From contig OY740773.1 in NCBI GenBank assembly GCA_963513935.1, positions 102,595,291 to 102,659,290 of the forward strand: DNA of 64,000 nt. Reading direction: 5' to 3'. The notes beneath the pieces were generated by a model. That model saw only the letters and a program-made list of their open reading frames with translations, was not told the origin of the DNA and ran no database searches. Of this stretch, positions 27,751 through 39,779 are shown in pieces; the first letter of the stretch is position 1, and every line of letters begins with the position of its first letter. The DNA comes from Aphrophora alni (taxonomy: Eukaryota > Arthropoda > Insecta > Hemiptera > Aphrophoridae). The translations under genes and the position numbers were made by a program.

Positions 27751-29198
27751 TTATTAATGTAGCAGTTTTGCCTAACACTATTCAGTTGAACATTTCAGTT
27801 AATTAAAGCAAGCAGGAAATAAAAATGTATATTCGATTGTTGAAAGCTAGAAAGTTCAGCAGAAAATGATCAACTTTATTTAATAAACATTACTCAAAAT
27901 GCAGTACGGTATATTTTAAAATTTTTTATTTTATAACTTCTCGTTTTATTTTTATTCTGTTTTAGTTTTATTTATAAATTCATGTGTGTTATTTAGTAAA
28001 AGTGTGTTCTTTTGCAGTTCTACTGCATTCTATGCTGAAAATAAAAATGTAATTACAGTACTGTATTTATATTTTTTAAATACTTTATTATTGTATTGTT
28101 TTTTGTGATGAATAATCTACATTCTACTGCAAGAGAGGATTTTTCACAAATATGTTTTAAATAGTTCTGCAAATTGTTAGAAAACGTGACACTACAGAAA
28201 TTGTAATGGACACTTTTAAGATTAATGTACAACTTATTTCATCGTATTTCGACTAAGATTTTACTATGAGTTTTGTTATTTAAACTATCCTTATATTAAA
28301 ATAACAGATTAAACTTAAACCATGTTATTGGGTTTGTCTTTAATGTAATAATTACTGTTAATCGGTGCATGAACTCTTTAAGTATATGTATTACTAATGC
28401 TTATCTCTATGCACAATTTTTTTGTAAAGATCAGTAATTTAATATGCAATAACTTTTTTTCTACATTAAATTTATTTGTTTGTAAATTGTATTTTTGACT
28501 TTAGGTTAGATGATTGTGTTTAGGATAGGTGATTGATTCTATTGATTATCAATCAAATTGATTAATGGTATTATATTATTTATAGTGTAAATATTTAAAA
28601 AATGAGAAGCGTAATTATTTTAATACAAGTCCAGTAAATATGAACACAGGTTTTGACGGATCTAGAAATATTTACATCAGAAATAATTCTTTCAGTGTTA
28701 TGTTTTTTTATAATATTTCTCATCATTTTATATGAGGCTAAGTAGAAGAGAGGACATGATGGTCCTAATTGAGCCCTTAAAAAAAAAAGGCAATCAGTCA
28801 ATCTCTCTTAACTCGTTTCCATTATACAATAGGTAAAGTATGCCTATGGCGGCAAATTTCAAGGGCAGCAAATTTTTAGAACGAGAATTTAGATTTATTT
28901 ATCTCTAATTTTGGTTCCTTCTTCATTTTTAGTATTTTGCATTGGTTTTACATTCTAAATACCATACCTTGAAGCTCAGAAATTGGTCAGTGCTGCCCAT
29001 TTCATCTAATGGCCCATTTCTGATAACTTCATTGCATGTTCCGATTCCTTACACACTAGCACATTCTGAAACTGAACTCATGAAACTACATCTGTTCAAT
29101 CCATATATTTAAGCGTCATATTATCGTATGTTATGGGACTTATTTGCTTATAATTAATTTTATTTAAATCCCTTGAGTCTAAAGATCACTCAATATCA
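27751..29198. other. Intergenic AT-rich sequence between two piggyBac-type elements
   Basis: No supported feature was found. The 68-codon - strand frame at 28595-28801 has no recognised family. Confidence 0.5.
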
Positions 29199-29202
29199 TT
29201 AA

Positions 29203-30118
29203 CCCTTTGCGCTCGAAAGGCCATTACCAGTGGCCACACCCGACTCGTAGACACCTTGTATTATTTCCCGTGAGCTTATTCCTCTCAGGTCGCATGGCCA
29301 CCGTGAGTGGCCGCTCGTTCGTCGGCTGTTACACGGCTGCCATTTTGACCGGACGGCATCACCAGCTCGGAATTGTTTTGTTGAATTCACTTGACATCTA
29401 GGTAACTATTTAAAAGAGCAAACATGAATATTTTATAAACTTCATCCGCCTCTTCTTCTAGAATTCCATTCACATCTCTCTGAGCATCATTTTCGTCTTC
29501 GGATATGTGTCCATCACTTTCAATATAACTTTGTTCATCACGTATTTCATCGATAAGCAATGACTCGTACTCTTCACCAACATAAGAGTCAATGTCACTT
29601 TCATGAACTGAGCCACTTTCACCACAATCTAACTCAACATCTCTTTCGAACTCATTTCTAATTTCATCTGAATTTAAATTATCCATTTTCGTAACTTTAT
29701 AATATTAAAATTATCAACAATTTATCACGCCAATAACAACGACTAGCACAGCACTGAGAGAAAATATAGAGGTTATATTATGGAATTCAACACAGTTGTT
29801 ATAAAAGGAGGGAAAGAAATCATGCGTTGTTCATATAGTTCAAGAGTTTCCCTACAGATTCCAGCACTTTCCACAGAAAATAATATAATTTTGAGAATAC
29901 AAAAAAGCTATTCATAGATACGTAATGCTATGTCCACTCACGGTGGCCATGCGAGTGTTCGCAAGATTTTGTGTTGGCCATTCTGAGTGGCCATACGAGC
30001 TGGGCGGACCAAGACTGCGAAAACAATTCCAAGCTGATATAGAAAATGGCGTGGCCACTCCCAGTGGCCATACGACTCCAGAGGAACTTTTTTAAAGACC
30101 CTATTCGAGCGCAAAGGG
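29203..30118 (-). mobile_element. piggyBac-type non-autonomous element B
   Basis: Perfect TTAA duplications flank it at 29199-29202 and 30119-30122. The terminal inverted repeats begin CCCTTTGCGCTCGAA on both sides. Inside the ends, TGGCCA/GTGGCC hexamers are clustered: 29219-29310 on the left and 29944-30070 on the right, about four per side. The 916-bp unit is much shorter than an autonomous piggyBac and has only a fragment of coding sequence (29387-29686, -). The ends are GC-rich compared with the surroundings. Confidence 0.85.
29387..29686 (-). CDS. Acidic N-terminal transposase remnant of piggyBac-type element B
   Basis: A 99-codon open frame encodes a strongly acidic protein (MDNLNSDEIRNEFERDVELD at the start, many Glu/Asp throughout). 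Acidic N termini without a fold are usual ahead of the DDE domain in piggyBac transposases. No DDE domain or C-terminal Cys-rich domain follows. It is probably a leftover of an internal deletion. Whether it is expressed is unknown. Confidence 0.5.
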   Translation of the reverse strand: MDNLNSDEIRNEFERDVELDCGESGSVHESDIDSYVGEEYESLLIDEIRDEQSYIESDGHISEDENDAQRDVNGILEEEADEVYKIFMFALLNSYLDVK

Positions 30119-30494
30119 TTAACAAACTGAAAATGATAATTAGGCAATGAGACTACTGCTTCATGATGAAACTAACAGTGATTTTACAGTAATGGTGAAA
30201 GTGTGATTTTAAAGGATGTTGTAGTGAGACTGTCACTAAGTTCAAAATATGGCCAACAAGTAATATGAAGCTGTGCTAAAATTTCACAGCGTGTAAGAGA
30301 ATTTTTGTTTGCATAAATCATAAATAACAGTATTTGTGTATCAGGAGTGAAAAGAATTACACATCCAGTTCATTTTTCTAAGTGAAGGTATTCTCTTTTT
30401 TAAATTTCCAAAAATAAAATCTATAATAAATAGAAGAAACATAATAACATAACCTAAAACAATAACATCGCTAAATTAGTACTATAGAGAACTT

Positions 30495-30743
30495 GGTACT
30501 TACGTATTAACGCCACCGCAGCAGAAGTTGCTAATACGCATGCGCCAATATTTGCTTACTTTGCGATATAATTATATATCACGACAGGTGTATATATATA
30601 TAAGGTTTGGCCAGGTGTTTATATATATATATATAGCTACCTGGCCAAACCTGTCGTGATATATAATTATATCGCAAAGTAAGCAAATATTGGCGCATGC
30701 GTATTAGCAACTTCTGCTGCGGTGGCGTTAATACGTAAGTACC
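30495..30743. mobile_element. Near-perfect palindromic MITE with 8-bp target-site duplication
   Basis: The 95-bp arms (30495-30589 and 30649-30743) are exact inverted copies as far as I could compare, and start GGTACTTACGTATT. A TA-rich centre holds a second nested hairpin, GGTTTGGCCAGGT (near 30604-30616) with its inverse near 30639-30651. The 8-bp direct repeat GAGAACTT lies at 30487-30494 and 30744-30751. An 8-bp duplication points to hAT, P or Merlin-type superfamilies. The ends do not match a superfamily signature I can name with certainty. Confidence 0.9.
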
Positions 30744-30751
30744 GAGAACTT

Positions 30752-32230
30752 TTCAATTCACAATATCATAATACCAAGTGCCAAACAAATACTGGCTGAA
30801 TCAGAATCACCAAATCCATTGTTAGCATTATATTAGAAAGAACTAAAACTTGCCATAATGAAAATGAGAAGAATCAATTCTCGCTCAAATGAATGAAAGA
30901 CCTCTACTTTGTTCTTACTAAAGCCTAACTTAACCATATTTTATCTGATATGTTGAGAGTTTCACATAAATTGTAGTTAACACAAAAAGGATGATTTCTG
31001 TTGCATTAATTCTAGATAGACTAATATCTCTTGGCCTAATAATCTCTGATAAAAAAAACAGTATTTCATTACACTTAGAAAGTAAATTCTTTTCGAAGTA
31101 CAACATATATTGTACAAAAAAATTATAAATTCTGTTTGATATTTTCATATTAATTTAGTTTGTTTGATGTAGGCCTAAAAAAAGTTGTGTGATGCATTCT
31201 TTACAAAGAGTTAAATTAAATCATTCAGTGGTTTGTTAAATAATCAAATGGATTTCAAGCAATGAAATAGTTTCATTTTGATAATAAATACTTGCCATCA
31301 CAAAATGGATTTTTTTTTGTTATAAATTTTGTAGAAGGTATGTGTGTATCAAACTAAATTAAAAAAAAAAAGTTTTAACATTGTAGAAAAAAACTAAAGT
31401 TGATACACGCATACAATAGTTAAAAACTTTTGTATTTTTTAAGCGCTCCGAGAAATGTAATTAAGCCAGGTTCTCTGACCAAATTAATTTAATATTAAAA
31501 AAATTAAATTTTGATTATTTGTCGTTGATATTGTTAAAAAATTATTATAAATTGAATAACGTAGTAAAAAAAAATTAAGGGTGTACTTTTTTACTATCCG
31601 TCTCAGCCAATCACCACATTTTAGTCGCAACCTTACTGTATAATGAAAGTAAACGGAAATCAATATTGTGATTTTCTTGGACATATGGTATCACCTCCGT
31701 TCAAAAAACTGATATTTTACAAAATATCTGCATACAGAGTGGCCCACTAAAAACAAAATACTCGTCTTTACTAATTTATCTTTTTTCAAAAATTGATGGA
31801 ACCATAAATGTTACTTTCAAGGGGGGCAATTTTATTTGTTACTTCAAAATTTTTAATGGTGAGGGGTCAATCAGTATATCATTTTAAAGCATGTTTAAAT
31901 CTCGTTTTACCAATGTATCACTTTTAAATTTGACCAATAGGTAAAGAAGTTATATTTTAAGTGTAGTACGTACAGTAGTATTTTTTAAAACACTTTTTGA
32001 ATTTAAGACTCCTATGATTTTTTTCTTGATGTGGTGTCCAAATAACGTAAAGTAAATAATTCAAATTCCTGGTTAATAGAAAATATGTATTTTGAAATAA
32101 GCACACCAGAAAAGTTCTGGAAAATTTGGTCCATTATGCCCAACCTATTTTTAAGATTTTTACATTAATTAGATTACACTGGTCAAATGAGTTGAAGTAG
32201 GAATATGTTAGACATAAAATGAGTGAATCA
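30752..32230. other. Intergenic AT-rich sequence, nothing recognised
   Basis: No gene or element border could be supported. The - strand open frames at 30930 and 31484 are hydrophobic, AT-driven and unlike any family I know. Confidence 0.5.
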
Positions 32231-32237
32231 TAAGAAT

Positions 32238-32486
32238 TCATATGTATGTGTACTTGGATAAAAAGAAACAGAAGTATTTAACGTACCTTACTTTGTCTTT
32301 TCTTATTAACATTTGAACAGTGAAGTTTAAAAATTCTGTGGTGTCACTTACTGGTAATAATCCTTTCACTTCTACAAGACACATGTGAATTTGAGGTTGG
32401 GGTGTATTATTAATGTATGTTATTAGTTCCTCTGTTTGTCTGTTACTAACTCTGAATAATATGATTATGTCATCAATGAACCCCAT
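32238..32486 (-). pseudogene. Penelope-like reverse-transcriptase fragment
   Basis: The frame starts at the RT catalytic motif, MGFIDDIIILF (family pattern RYIDDxFxI). It continues with an EELITYINNTPQ-like helix, PQIHMCLVEV and LLPVSDTTEFL, matching the order YIDD - NxxHPxIxFxxE - LPFLD seen in Penelope-like elements. About 65 residues are recognisable. The rest of the RT and the GIY-YIG endonuclease are not visible. The hammerhead-like motif at 32632-32676 lies 150 bp away on the opposite strand. Confidence 0.55.
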
Positions 32487-32631
32487 GGTGATATATTGTA
32501 TTGTTGAATTTATTTTGGTTCTTAACTATTAGATTCTTTTTAATGTAGTTGAGAAATCATGTCAATATTTATGTTGAATGTGCGTGAGTAACATGTTTTG
32601 TGTTTCTTGTTAATCTTTTAATGTGTTTTAA

Positions 32632-32676
32632 CACACGACGATGGACATTAAATGTCTAAACATGTGTTGTGTGATT
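32632..32676 (+). ncRNA. Degraded hammerhead ribozyme-like motif
   Basis: It has the same layout as the intact motif at 4205-4255. The CUGAUGA box is changed to ACGACGA (32635-32641), and a conserved extra T (32642) follows. A six-pair stem II (GGACAT/ATGTCT) has a TAA loop. The GAAA box reads AAA, and the palindrome ACATGT sits at stem III. CACAC and GTGTG flank it as a possible stem I. The core changes should abolish cleavage. Confidence 0.4.
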
Positions 32677-32689
32677 GCTGGCAGTAAGT

Positions 32690-33940
32690 GATATCACAAT
32701 TGTACATATCTGGTTGCTCTAGAGTAATAATTAAAAATTCTGTACAAATGTATGTATTGAGAATTTTTTGTGGCATCGTCATAAGAAATAGAACGTATTA
32801 CTGTAGAAAAAAGAAAAGTATACTAAGACGAGAGCTGCATATTATGAAAAAAAAAAATCTTTTATATAGCCATGGTTTTCATAGTAAATTAATTTTCAGA
32901 AATATTGACTTTTATTAGACTTGTTTATTATAAAAATAAATAACCATCGTTTCTTTAGGAAATTTTAACAAGAAATAAATAATAATACATTATTTTTAAT
33001 GACATTTAAAAACTAATTTAATATTCTCTGTACCTAACATCTCTATGGAAATTAGATAATCTTTTAAGTTTTGGAGTAAAAAGAAATAAAAGAATACTTC
33101 TATCAACACATACTTTTATTATTAACATAATTTAAAAATGCTGTTTCTATATTAATATATCTTTGATTCAGTATAAAATCTGTATGTTATAAAAATCAGT
33201 TTTAAAAAAAATGTTAAAAGTCAATAAAAATTATAGATAACTTTCATAGATTAATATTTTGTATGTTATTTCTTTGTTGCTTTTTAATATTCTCTCACTT
33301 CAAAGCATTTATTTGGAAGTAAACTTGTGCGTAACTAATCTATAACATGTTTAATACTTTATTACATAGGCTATGTAAATGATTTAACATTTTTTTTAAA
33401 CCATAAAATTGTATGTTATTGTATTTGATAATATTTATATGTCTGTTAAGTTGTTTGTTATTGTATATAAATTGAGTAAAAGATTTTCATATATAGTTTT
33501 ATTTATTATGTTAATTTTTTATGACCTTTCTGTGTAAAATCATTTGAACCCTTTCCTTACTATGAAACATGTTCATAAAGTAAAGACTATTTATGCAAAG
33601 GACCGTAGGTACTTGGTGGTACAGTATTCCATTTTAATAAATAAAACACTTTTATTTCTTAGTATAACCACAAATTTATTGAATCTTGCAGACCATGGTA
33701 TCGCTAGTTACAGCATTGTCAAGGTATTTTATAAGAATAAGAAAAAGGTAATAAAGATATATCTTTATTTCTATATTGCGGAGATATATCTGGGCTGCTT
33801 GTAGCTTTTCTTTTTTTAAACTGTTTTTTATGTTTCTTTAGAATCCAGTTAGTCTCTCTATCGAGTTCTTCTTCGTCTGTTCAGTAAACGTCTGAGTTCT
33901 TTTGAGTGTTTGAAAAAGAGGCTACATCTGTATCCAAGCA
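32690..33940. other. Intergenic AT-rich sequence, nothing recognised
   Basis: Very AT-rich. The open frames at 32688 and 33544 show no recognisable domain. Confidence 0.5.
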
Positions 33941-33959
33941 CTTATTTTTATCTAATCAC

Positions 33960-34580
33960 GATATTTTTTTCTCCTGACTCATCAATATGTTGTTGCAAGC
34001 TACTAATGATCGTCTCCAATGCTTCTCTTGCTTTTAATTCTTTTTGCCATTCACTGTAAAAAATTTTCTCCTGTAGATTTATACCCTGATTCTTAGGGAA
34101 CTCTCCACCAGAGTTCTCACTTTGAGGAGGTGGACTATATAGTGCTTGACTCCTATTAAACGGATCATTGTCTCAAGTGGTATTGTTACCATGGGTTTAT
34201 CTTGTGACATTTCCACACTTAAGGCTTCTGATCGAGTTTTATCTAAAGAGCTGTTGCTTTGAGATTGGTCACCCCACAATCCTCGCAACCAACACCGGCC
34301 ACCGGGGCTTTCACCCGATGGGAACCGGCGGTAGAACTCACCTCGAGAGGCTTATCTGCTTCCTTTGGTTTATCCCGCATCTTCAGATCTTTTCGGCGTT
34401 ACCCCCCTAGTCATGTAACTCTTTACAGGAGCCCTTACAAGGCACTATCAGCTGGGCTAGCTGAACCAGGGTTTTTCGAAAAAGGTGTTACTCCTCTATC
34501 CCTCCTCCTTCCTCATCATAAGAAGAGGCCCCCGGCATGGGACTGGTATAGCGGAGTTACCATCCTAAGTGAGTCATAAA
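33960..34580 (-). pseudogene. Retroelement ORF1/gag-like fragment, frame-broken
   Basis: A block of higher GC than its surroundings can be read on the - strand in two or three frames. Near 34380-34300 it reads MRDKPKEADKPLEVSSTAGS, then a GCEDCGVTN segment. Next comes DKTRSEALSVEMSQDKPMV (about 34240-34180) and then ETIISSLQQHIDESGE (near 34010-33980), which would form a coiled coil. The basic-then-coiled layout and the sharp base-composition contrast suggest the 5' end of a retroelement ORF1 or gag. No RT was found, and no family can be named. Confidence 0.35.
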
Positions 34581-34584
34581 TGGT

Positions 34585-35380
34585 CAATATCACCTGACAC
34601 ACTTTTTTTTGCCTTGGTACCAAAACGTGAATGTCTCCACCATGGGCGTCATCGCCGGGGGGGACGCGTCCCCCCCAATATTTGAGATGTAAAAATATTT
34701 TTGCTAAAAACGAATGATTTACTTAAAACCTTAAAAGGTACACATCGGGCTTTGTCTTTACTAGGGTTTTTAACATTACATTTCTGTTACGCATAAATAA
34801 ATGCATAAAAACGATGTTTTGAGAAGTTTAATTTTAAAAAATTTCCATACCCCCAGACCTCCGGCATATGTCCCCCCCCCCAATAATGAACTGGTGATGA
34901 CTCCCATGGTCTCCACTATGACAAATTGACTAGGTTGTACCCATAAGCCCACAACTCAACATCATTTATTACAGTGCTCAGGAAGTCAGGATTGGTGTTT
35001 ACAGAGCTCAGCATGTACTGCAACATTTCCAGGGGAAGTTACTTGTGCTTCATCATTAGGCATAAATTTCATGATGCAAGACCAAATCCTTGCTCAACAT
35101 AGAATGTGCTTATTCTCACCTTGTTCACAAGATCTTGGATGGTGAGATGATGGTTTTTCATGACCAAAATCAGCACTTGATCAATTGTATCACCATTTTG
35201 TCTTGTTGAGATCTCTAAATGTAATTCAAGTTGCTTTCTTTTAATTGGTCATCTTTAGAATGGTTGATGGCCAATGGCATTATTGCCAAAAATTTCTGAA
35301 CGGTTTCCACTTTGGTAACTCCAAGCTTGTTGCAATACCACTGTTCAAGTAGTTCTATTTTTTTACATAAAAAAATGAAA
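34585..35380 (-). pseudogene. Decayed mariner transposase interrupted by a hAT-type MITE
   Basis: On the - strand, 35200-34917 reads through a helix-turn-helix-like segment (HHLTIQDLVNKVRISTF) and then FLSTVINDVELWAYGYN near 34970-34920. The latter matches the mariner pattern around the first catalytic Asp (FLxxxITGDETWxYGYD), here changed to ELWAYGYN. The 268-bp MITE at 34641-34908 splits it. Beyond the MITE the sequence continues plausibly as FGTKAKKSVS (family pattern RPKKARQxRS). Upstream, about 35280-35370 resembles the family's N-terminal CNKLGVTKVETVQKF helix. Confidence 0.55.
34641..34908. mobile_element. hAT-type MITE (268 bp) with 8-bp TSD
   Basis: The exact 8-bp direct repeat GTCTCCAC flanks it at 34633-34640 and 34909-34916. 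The terminal inverted repeats are CATGGGCGTCATCGCC and CATGGGAGTCATCACC. Each end carries a G- or C-run just inside, including a GGGGGG/CCCCCC hairpin at the left. The block TTTCCATACCCCCAGACC near the right end also occurs near the right end of the hAT at 40135-41245, so this MITE belongs to that family or a sister of it. Confidence 0.88.
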
Positions 35381-35914
35381 ATTCACCAGGTGTCTACACT
35401 TTCTCACTCATTGGCTGACTGCCACTATCTGCAGTCAGGACAAAATTCACACATGTGCAGGAAAAATTCCACTTCATCACTGTAGGTCATTTCCTATTCA
35501 TATTTTGTTTTTGCAGCAAAATACAAGTTAGAGACTGCTTTAACAAACCTGGTATTAATGAACTGGAGCAAAATTTCCAACATCTTTAGATGTCTTAAAT
35601 GATTCTCATTTGCTGGCCTGAGGCTCCAACTTTGTCATGAAGGCAGCTGTATCGCTAAACTCCAAAACGACATTTGAAGAATAATAGCAAAAATTAACTC
35701 CAAAAGGACAAGTTGAAGTGATTTGACTGATGACATTACTGAATCAGATTTTTAAGGTTAGAGCAAATTCATATTAAGACTAAATAAAACAACTTCTATA
35801 TGATTTATAAAAACAATTTTATTTATAACAATAACACAGTGAACATTGACATATAAATATACATAAAATTAAATAACAAACCATTTTATAGATGTTTTTG
35901 ATAACTATTATGGT
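35381..35914. other. Unassigned sequence next to the mariner remnant
   Basis: This stretch is less AT-rich than its neighbours up to about 35760, which suggests more old transposon DNA, but no frame or repeat could be matched to a family. Confidence 0.4.
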
Positions 35915-35918
35915 TTAA

Positions 35919-36404
35919 CCCTAGAAGTTATATTTTTTTTCGTTACTCATGTGATAAGTTTTATAGACTATATGTCAACCTATTACTTAAAAATTAATAC
36001 ATTAAAAAAAAATCATAACATCTCTATTTACTTAGAAAATTCTAAATGACATGTTTATACAGTTATTATTTTCCAAATACCAGTTGAATATTGGTTTTGT
36101 GAAAATTGTGCTTCAACTTTGACCTTTCATAACTAAAATTATAAAAAATTCCATTATATAATAACACGTTCACAAAATTATAAAAAAGTGTTTTCAAATA
36201 AATGAATAAACCAAATATAGTAGGCTTAGAAAAATAAAATCACACTCAAAATAAAATTTGAAATCAAACCTAACAATTAGCAGCAAAACCGAATCAAATC
36301 GAATTTTTGAAGCATTTCTATCAACCACAACTGTATGATTCTCTGTACCTTTAATTATCGGAAGATTTATTCGTGCTGTAATATAGGGTTCATTACTTCT
36401 AGGG
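35919..36404. mobile_element. piggyBac-type MITE C (486 bp)
   Basis: TTAA lies at 35915-35918 and again at 36405-36408. Both ends start CCCTAGAAGT when read inward, a 10-bp terminal inverted repeat. The CCC start and TTAA target identify it as piggyBac-type. Internal open frames are not recognisable as transposase. It is the third TTAA-flanked unit within 10 kb, with ends that differ from the other two. Confidence 0.8.
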
Positions 36405-36648
36405 TTAATAGTGTGCATTGTGTTCCACGTTAACATGGAAAACACAATTTATTTGCATAAGTATTACAAGATAGGTAGTAGTACTGAGTTATATATGATT
36501 GATTAAATTGTTAGATTTATTATATTAAGAAAAAACAATTTAATATAAAAGATAATTTTGTGCATCACAAAGTTCAAATAATCTCAGCACACAGCTATAG
36601 CGTACTGTGTGAGTTAAGTGAAACTTTAATGGAAAAAAGAAATCGTCA

Positions 36649-36835
36649 GGTGGTGGTAAACTGTCAGGTAATGGTAAACTGAAGGCGTTAATGACCGTAA
36701 TGGTTTTTCCCCTTAACACCACATACAAAAAATGGCAAATTGTCGGATAGTGGTAAACTGCTGATAGTAGCAAACTGTTATGTAATGGTAAACTGTTTAG
36801 GTAGACTTAGTGGTAAACTGTCAGGTAGCAATAAA
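36649..36835. repeat. Degenerate minisatellite, unit about 18-20 bp
   Basis: Variants of TGGTAAACTGTCAGGTAG recur about six to seven times, irregularly spaced and with an unrelated insertion near 36690-36740. Confidence 0.75.
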
Positions 36836-37076
36836 CTATCGAGTCCTTTATCCTTGGACTTGGTTGGAAACTAATCTAGAACTAGTAACGTAAGAATTGA
36901 ACCTAGTTTATCTAGGCCTGAGCAGTCAAAATAATTAAAGATTATATACAAACATGATTAGAAAAATTATAATTCAACAGAACAAACACACACAAGGAAT
37001 TTCAAACTCCAAGTTAAACTGAGATCATACACTGTTTCAGACATTTCACATCATTTGTGTATATACAAATGGAAAA

Positions 37077-37122
<46 letters not shown>

Positions 37123-39766
37123 TAATTTACATGTTTTATGGGTATGGATCAACAGTAGTTATCTTCCAACATTTGTTTATATAAAATTAATAAATAACAT
37201 TTCGAGAGTTTTGATCAACTTTCATTATCGATACGGTACTTTGTGTTTGTCATTTCTTGTTTTTGTGTAGGTTTTTCTAGATACACTGTGTATCATGCTA
37301 ATTGGGTGAGTTTTCAATTTGACTATTGCATACAAGTACCACACAACCTTATATTTCCTCAGATAAATTCATATCAGCACGATGAAGCCGTGTGTCAACG
37401 TTATTTATACATTTTTTTACTTATTACAGAGAAAGTATTTTATGGTTCAACTACAGTTTTTAACAAATTGTCTAACATAAAATAAACTATATAATCTCCC
37501 TACATGACAAACAATAAGGCATGGATATATTTAACCCTTATAGCCCCAGCATCCGAAAATAACATTAATTCAACCAATATACAGTATATTTAAGTATTTA
37601 TTAGCTGGCGCTAACAGGAGTTCTGTCTTCTGGTTTTGAACAATATTGTAAACATATCTCAAAATAAAGTAATACATTTATATCAACTAATTAGTAAAAA
37701 CATATCTGTTTGGATAGTTGTAAAACTAAAAAATTGTTTATACTTCACATGGACATTAAAATTGCGCTTAATGGAGATAGTATTATGGTTTACAAAATTA
37801 ATTTTTTTTCCTCCTGGTGTAGATTTGTCAATATAATCATTAACTCATTGACTTTCTACAAATAGTTTAAAAAATATTTTTGCTGCATTAGTGCTGTTAA
37901 TTCTATTTACTGTTTCAAAATGTAAGCCAACCAAACAGCAGTAAATACACAAAATTAGTATATTCGTAATATTATTTTCAGAGAATTAAAGAATTAAAAA
38001 GTTTTATTTATAATAATCATACAAAATACATTACATTTTCCTTGGCTGTTATGGAGACGAATATTTAAAAAATAACGACAATTTAATCAAATATTGTAAA
38101 TCTATGCAAGAGCTATCCTTGTTATGGCACATGTGTTGGTGGTGGGGGGGGGGCAATAACTCCATTGTTATAGATCATCTGTGTGTAACTTAGTGGTAGA
38201 GATCCACAAATAGTAGAGAGAGTTTGTTCTTAATGTTCACTATACAACTACCGTTCAGCAACATGAATAGTATAATGGAAAATTCTATCAGTAGTGAGGT
38301 ACACTCACTTATAAGGTTCTGGTAGTGTAAAGTGATTGATGTTCAACATCTTTGAAAAGTTTATAACGAGAATGTAACAGTAAGAATAGTTTGTGGCCGC
38401 ATGTTTAAAACTGGGTCGTATGAGGCGAAATGATCGGCTAACTGAATAATAAATTGGTAAGTGAAAAAACTTAGGAAAATCACATATTCACAAATATTTT
38501 AACTTTCTGTTTTCCTGGAGATCTCTTGCACAATTCTTCATAAAGTGATCACTGAAAAGCTGGACTACTAAAAATTTTGTAAGCACAGTTGGTATTTAAA
38601 CGTTTTGGAAGAAACCAAAGATGGGTCAACATTAACTTTTCTCGAAAGCTGATGCAGACGGTGATACTATTTTGAAAATATATATCAAGTTGATTTGACT
38701 TGGATACATATAAAAACATAGAGACAAAAATCAATCAAAAAAGTAATCACATATTAACTCACCAATAAAACCTTTGGTGTCGAAAAACTGCAAAAATACT
38801 GTCTTTCAGTACATAATGGGAGTTTAGTTAATATATTTCATCGGATATGGCACCATAATCAATTCAGATATACTTGATTTCTACGTGTCATCTAGGATTC
38901 CCCAAATACATCTTTTTGAACATACAAATCTAAGCAATGGACAATGACTTATCAGCATTACCTCATCTAGGATGGATGTACCAAGAAGTAAGAACCTCCA
39001 AAGAAAAGTAGTATTTGCAGTCATGAGTACCAATTTACCGTTACATGCGTAGCAATTGGAGTCTTTTTTATATCCACAAGTACAAAGTTCATCAAGACCA
39101 AGCCTATAAAACTTATTAATTTGAAGAAAGAGCCAATTGAGAACCATTATAGTGTACACCAAATTGTTCTTGAATGAAGTGTAAAAGGCTTGCTGATATT
39201 ACAGTACTGAACTTAAATTCTAAGATTTGTCTACATTTAAAAAATACTGATATATATTAACTACACGGCAATTGATCCTAGAGTTCAATTTTAAAAAGAG
39301 TTATTTGATCTATTCAAATCCAGAATTCCTGGATATACAAATAGCACAATTATAGAACTTAATTAGACAGTATAAACAAATAAAACACCGGTAGAAAAAA
39401 AGAGACATAAAGCACCACATTTTAGTTTTTAAAGCGAATGTTTTTACGAAAGACATCTGAAGTAACATTAATGCATATAGAAAAAGTCCTTTATTTACTA
39501 ATATGCCACATAAAATGAAAATCATTTTCCTCAATTCTAGAACTAAAATTATTCGCCAGTAGCAAAGAATAATAAAACTACAAACAGCACCTTGTATGAA
39601 AACATATTTTTAGTTATTAAGCTACTTGAAACACATCACTAAGTTTTAAAGACAGAATAGAAGGCAATAAATATAAATACAAATACAATACAATACAAAA
39701 CTAAACTAAAAAAGAAAAATTTAAACATATCTTTTTATAATTTGAAAAAAAATCAAATTGTGAAAG
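36836..39766. other. Intergenic AT-rich sequence with a TA microsatellite
   Basis: It holds a (TA)n run at 37081-37118. No gene was supported. A - strand open frame at 38881-39162 is described among the rejected items. Confidence 0.5.
37081..37118. repeat. (TA)n microsatellite
   Basis: About 19 TA units following a run of A. Confidence 0.9.
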
Positions 39767-39779
39767 TAATTATGACCAT

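Noticed and set aside
34259..34579. 106-codon + strand frame in a GC-richer block
   Set aside because: The - strand of the same block reads more like a retroelement ORF1/gag in pieces. The + frame is probably its shadow.
38881..39162. 93-codon - strand frame with several cysteines
   Set aside because: No recognisable domain, homologue or splice sites. It may be old transposon DNA, but nothing supports a call.
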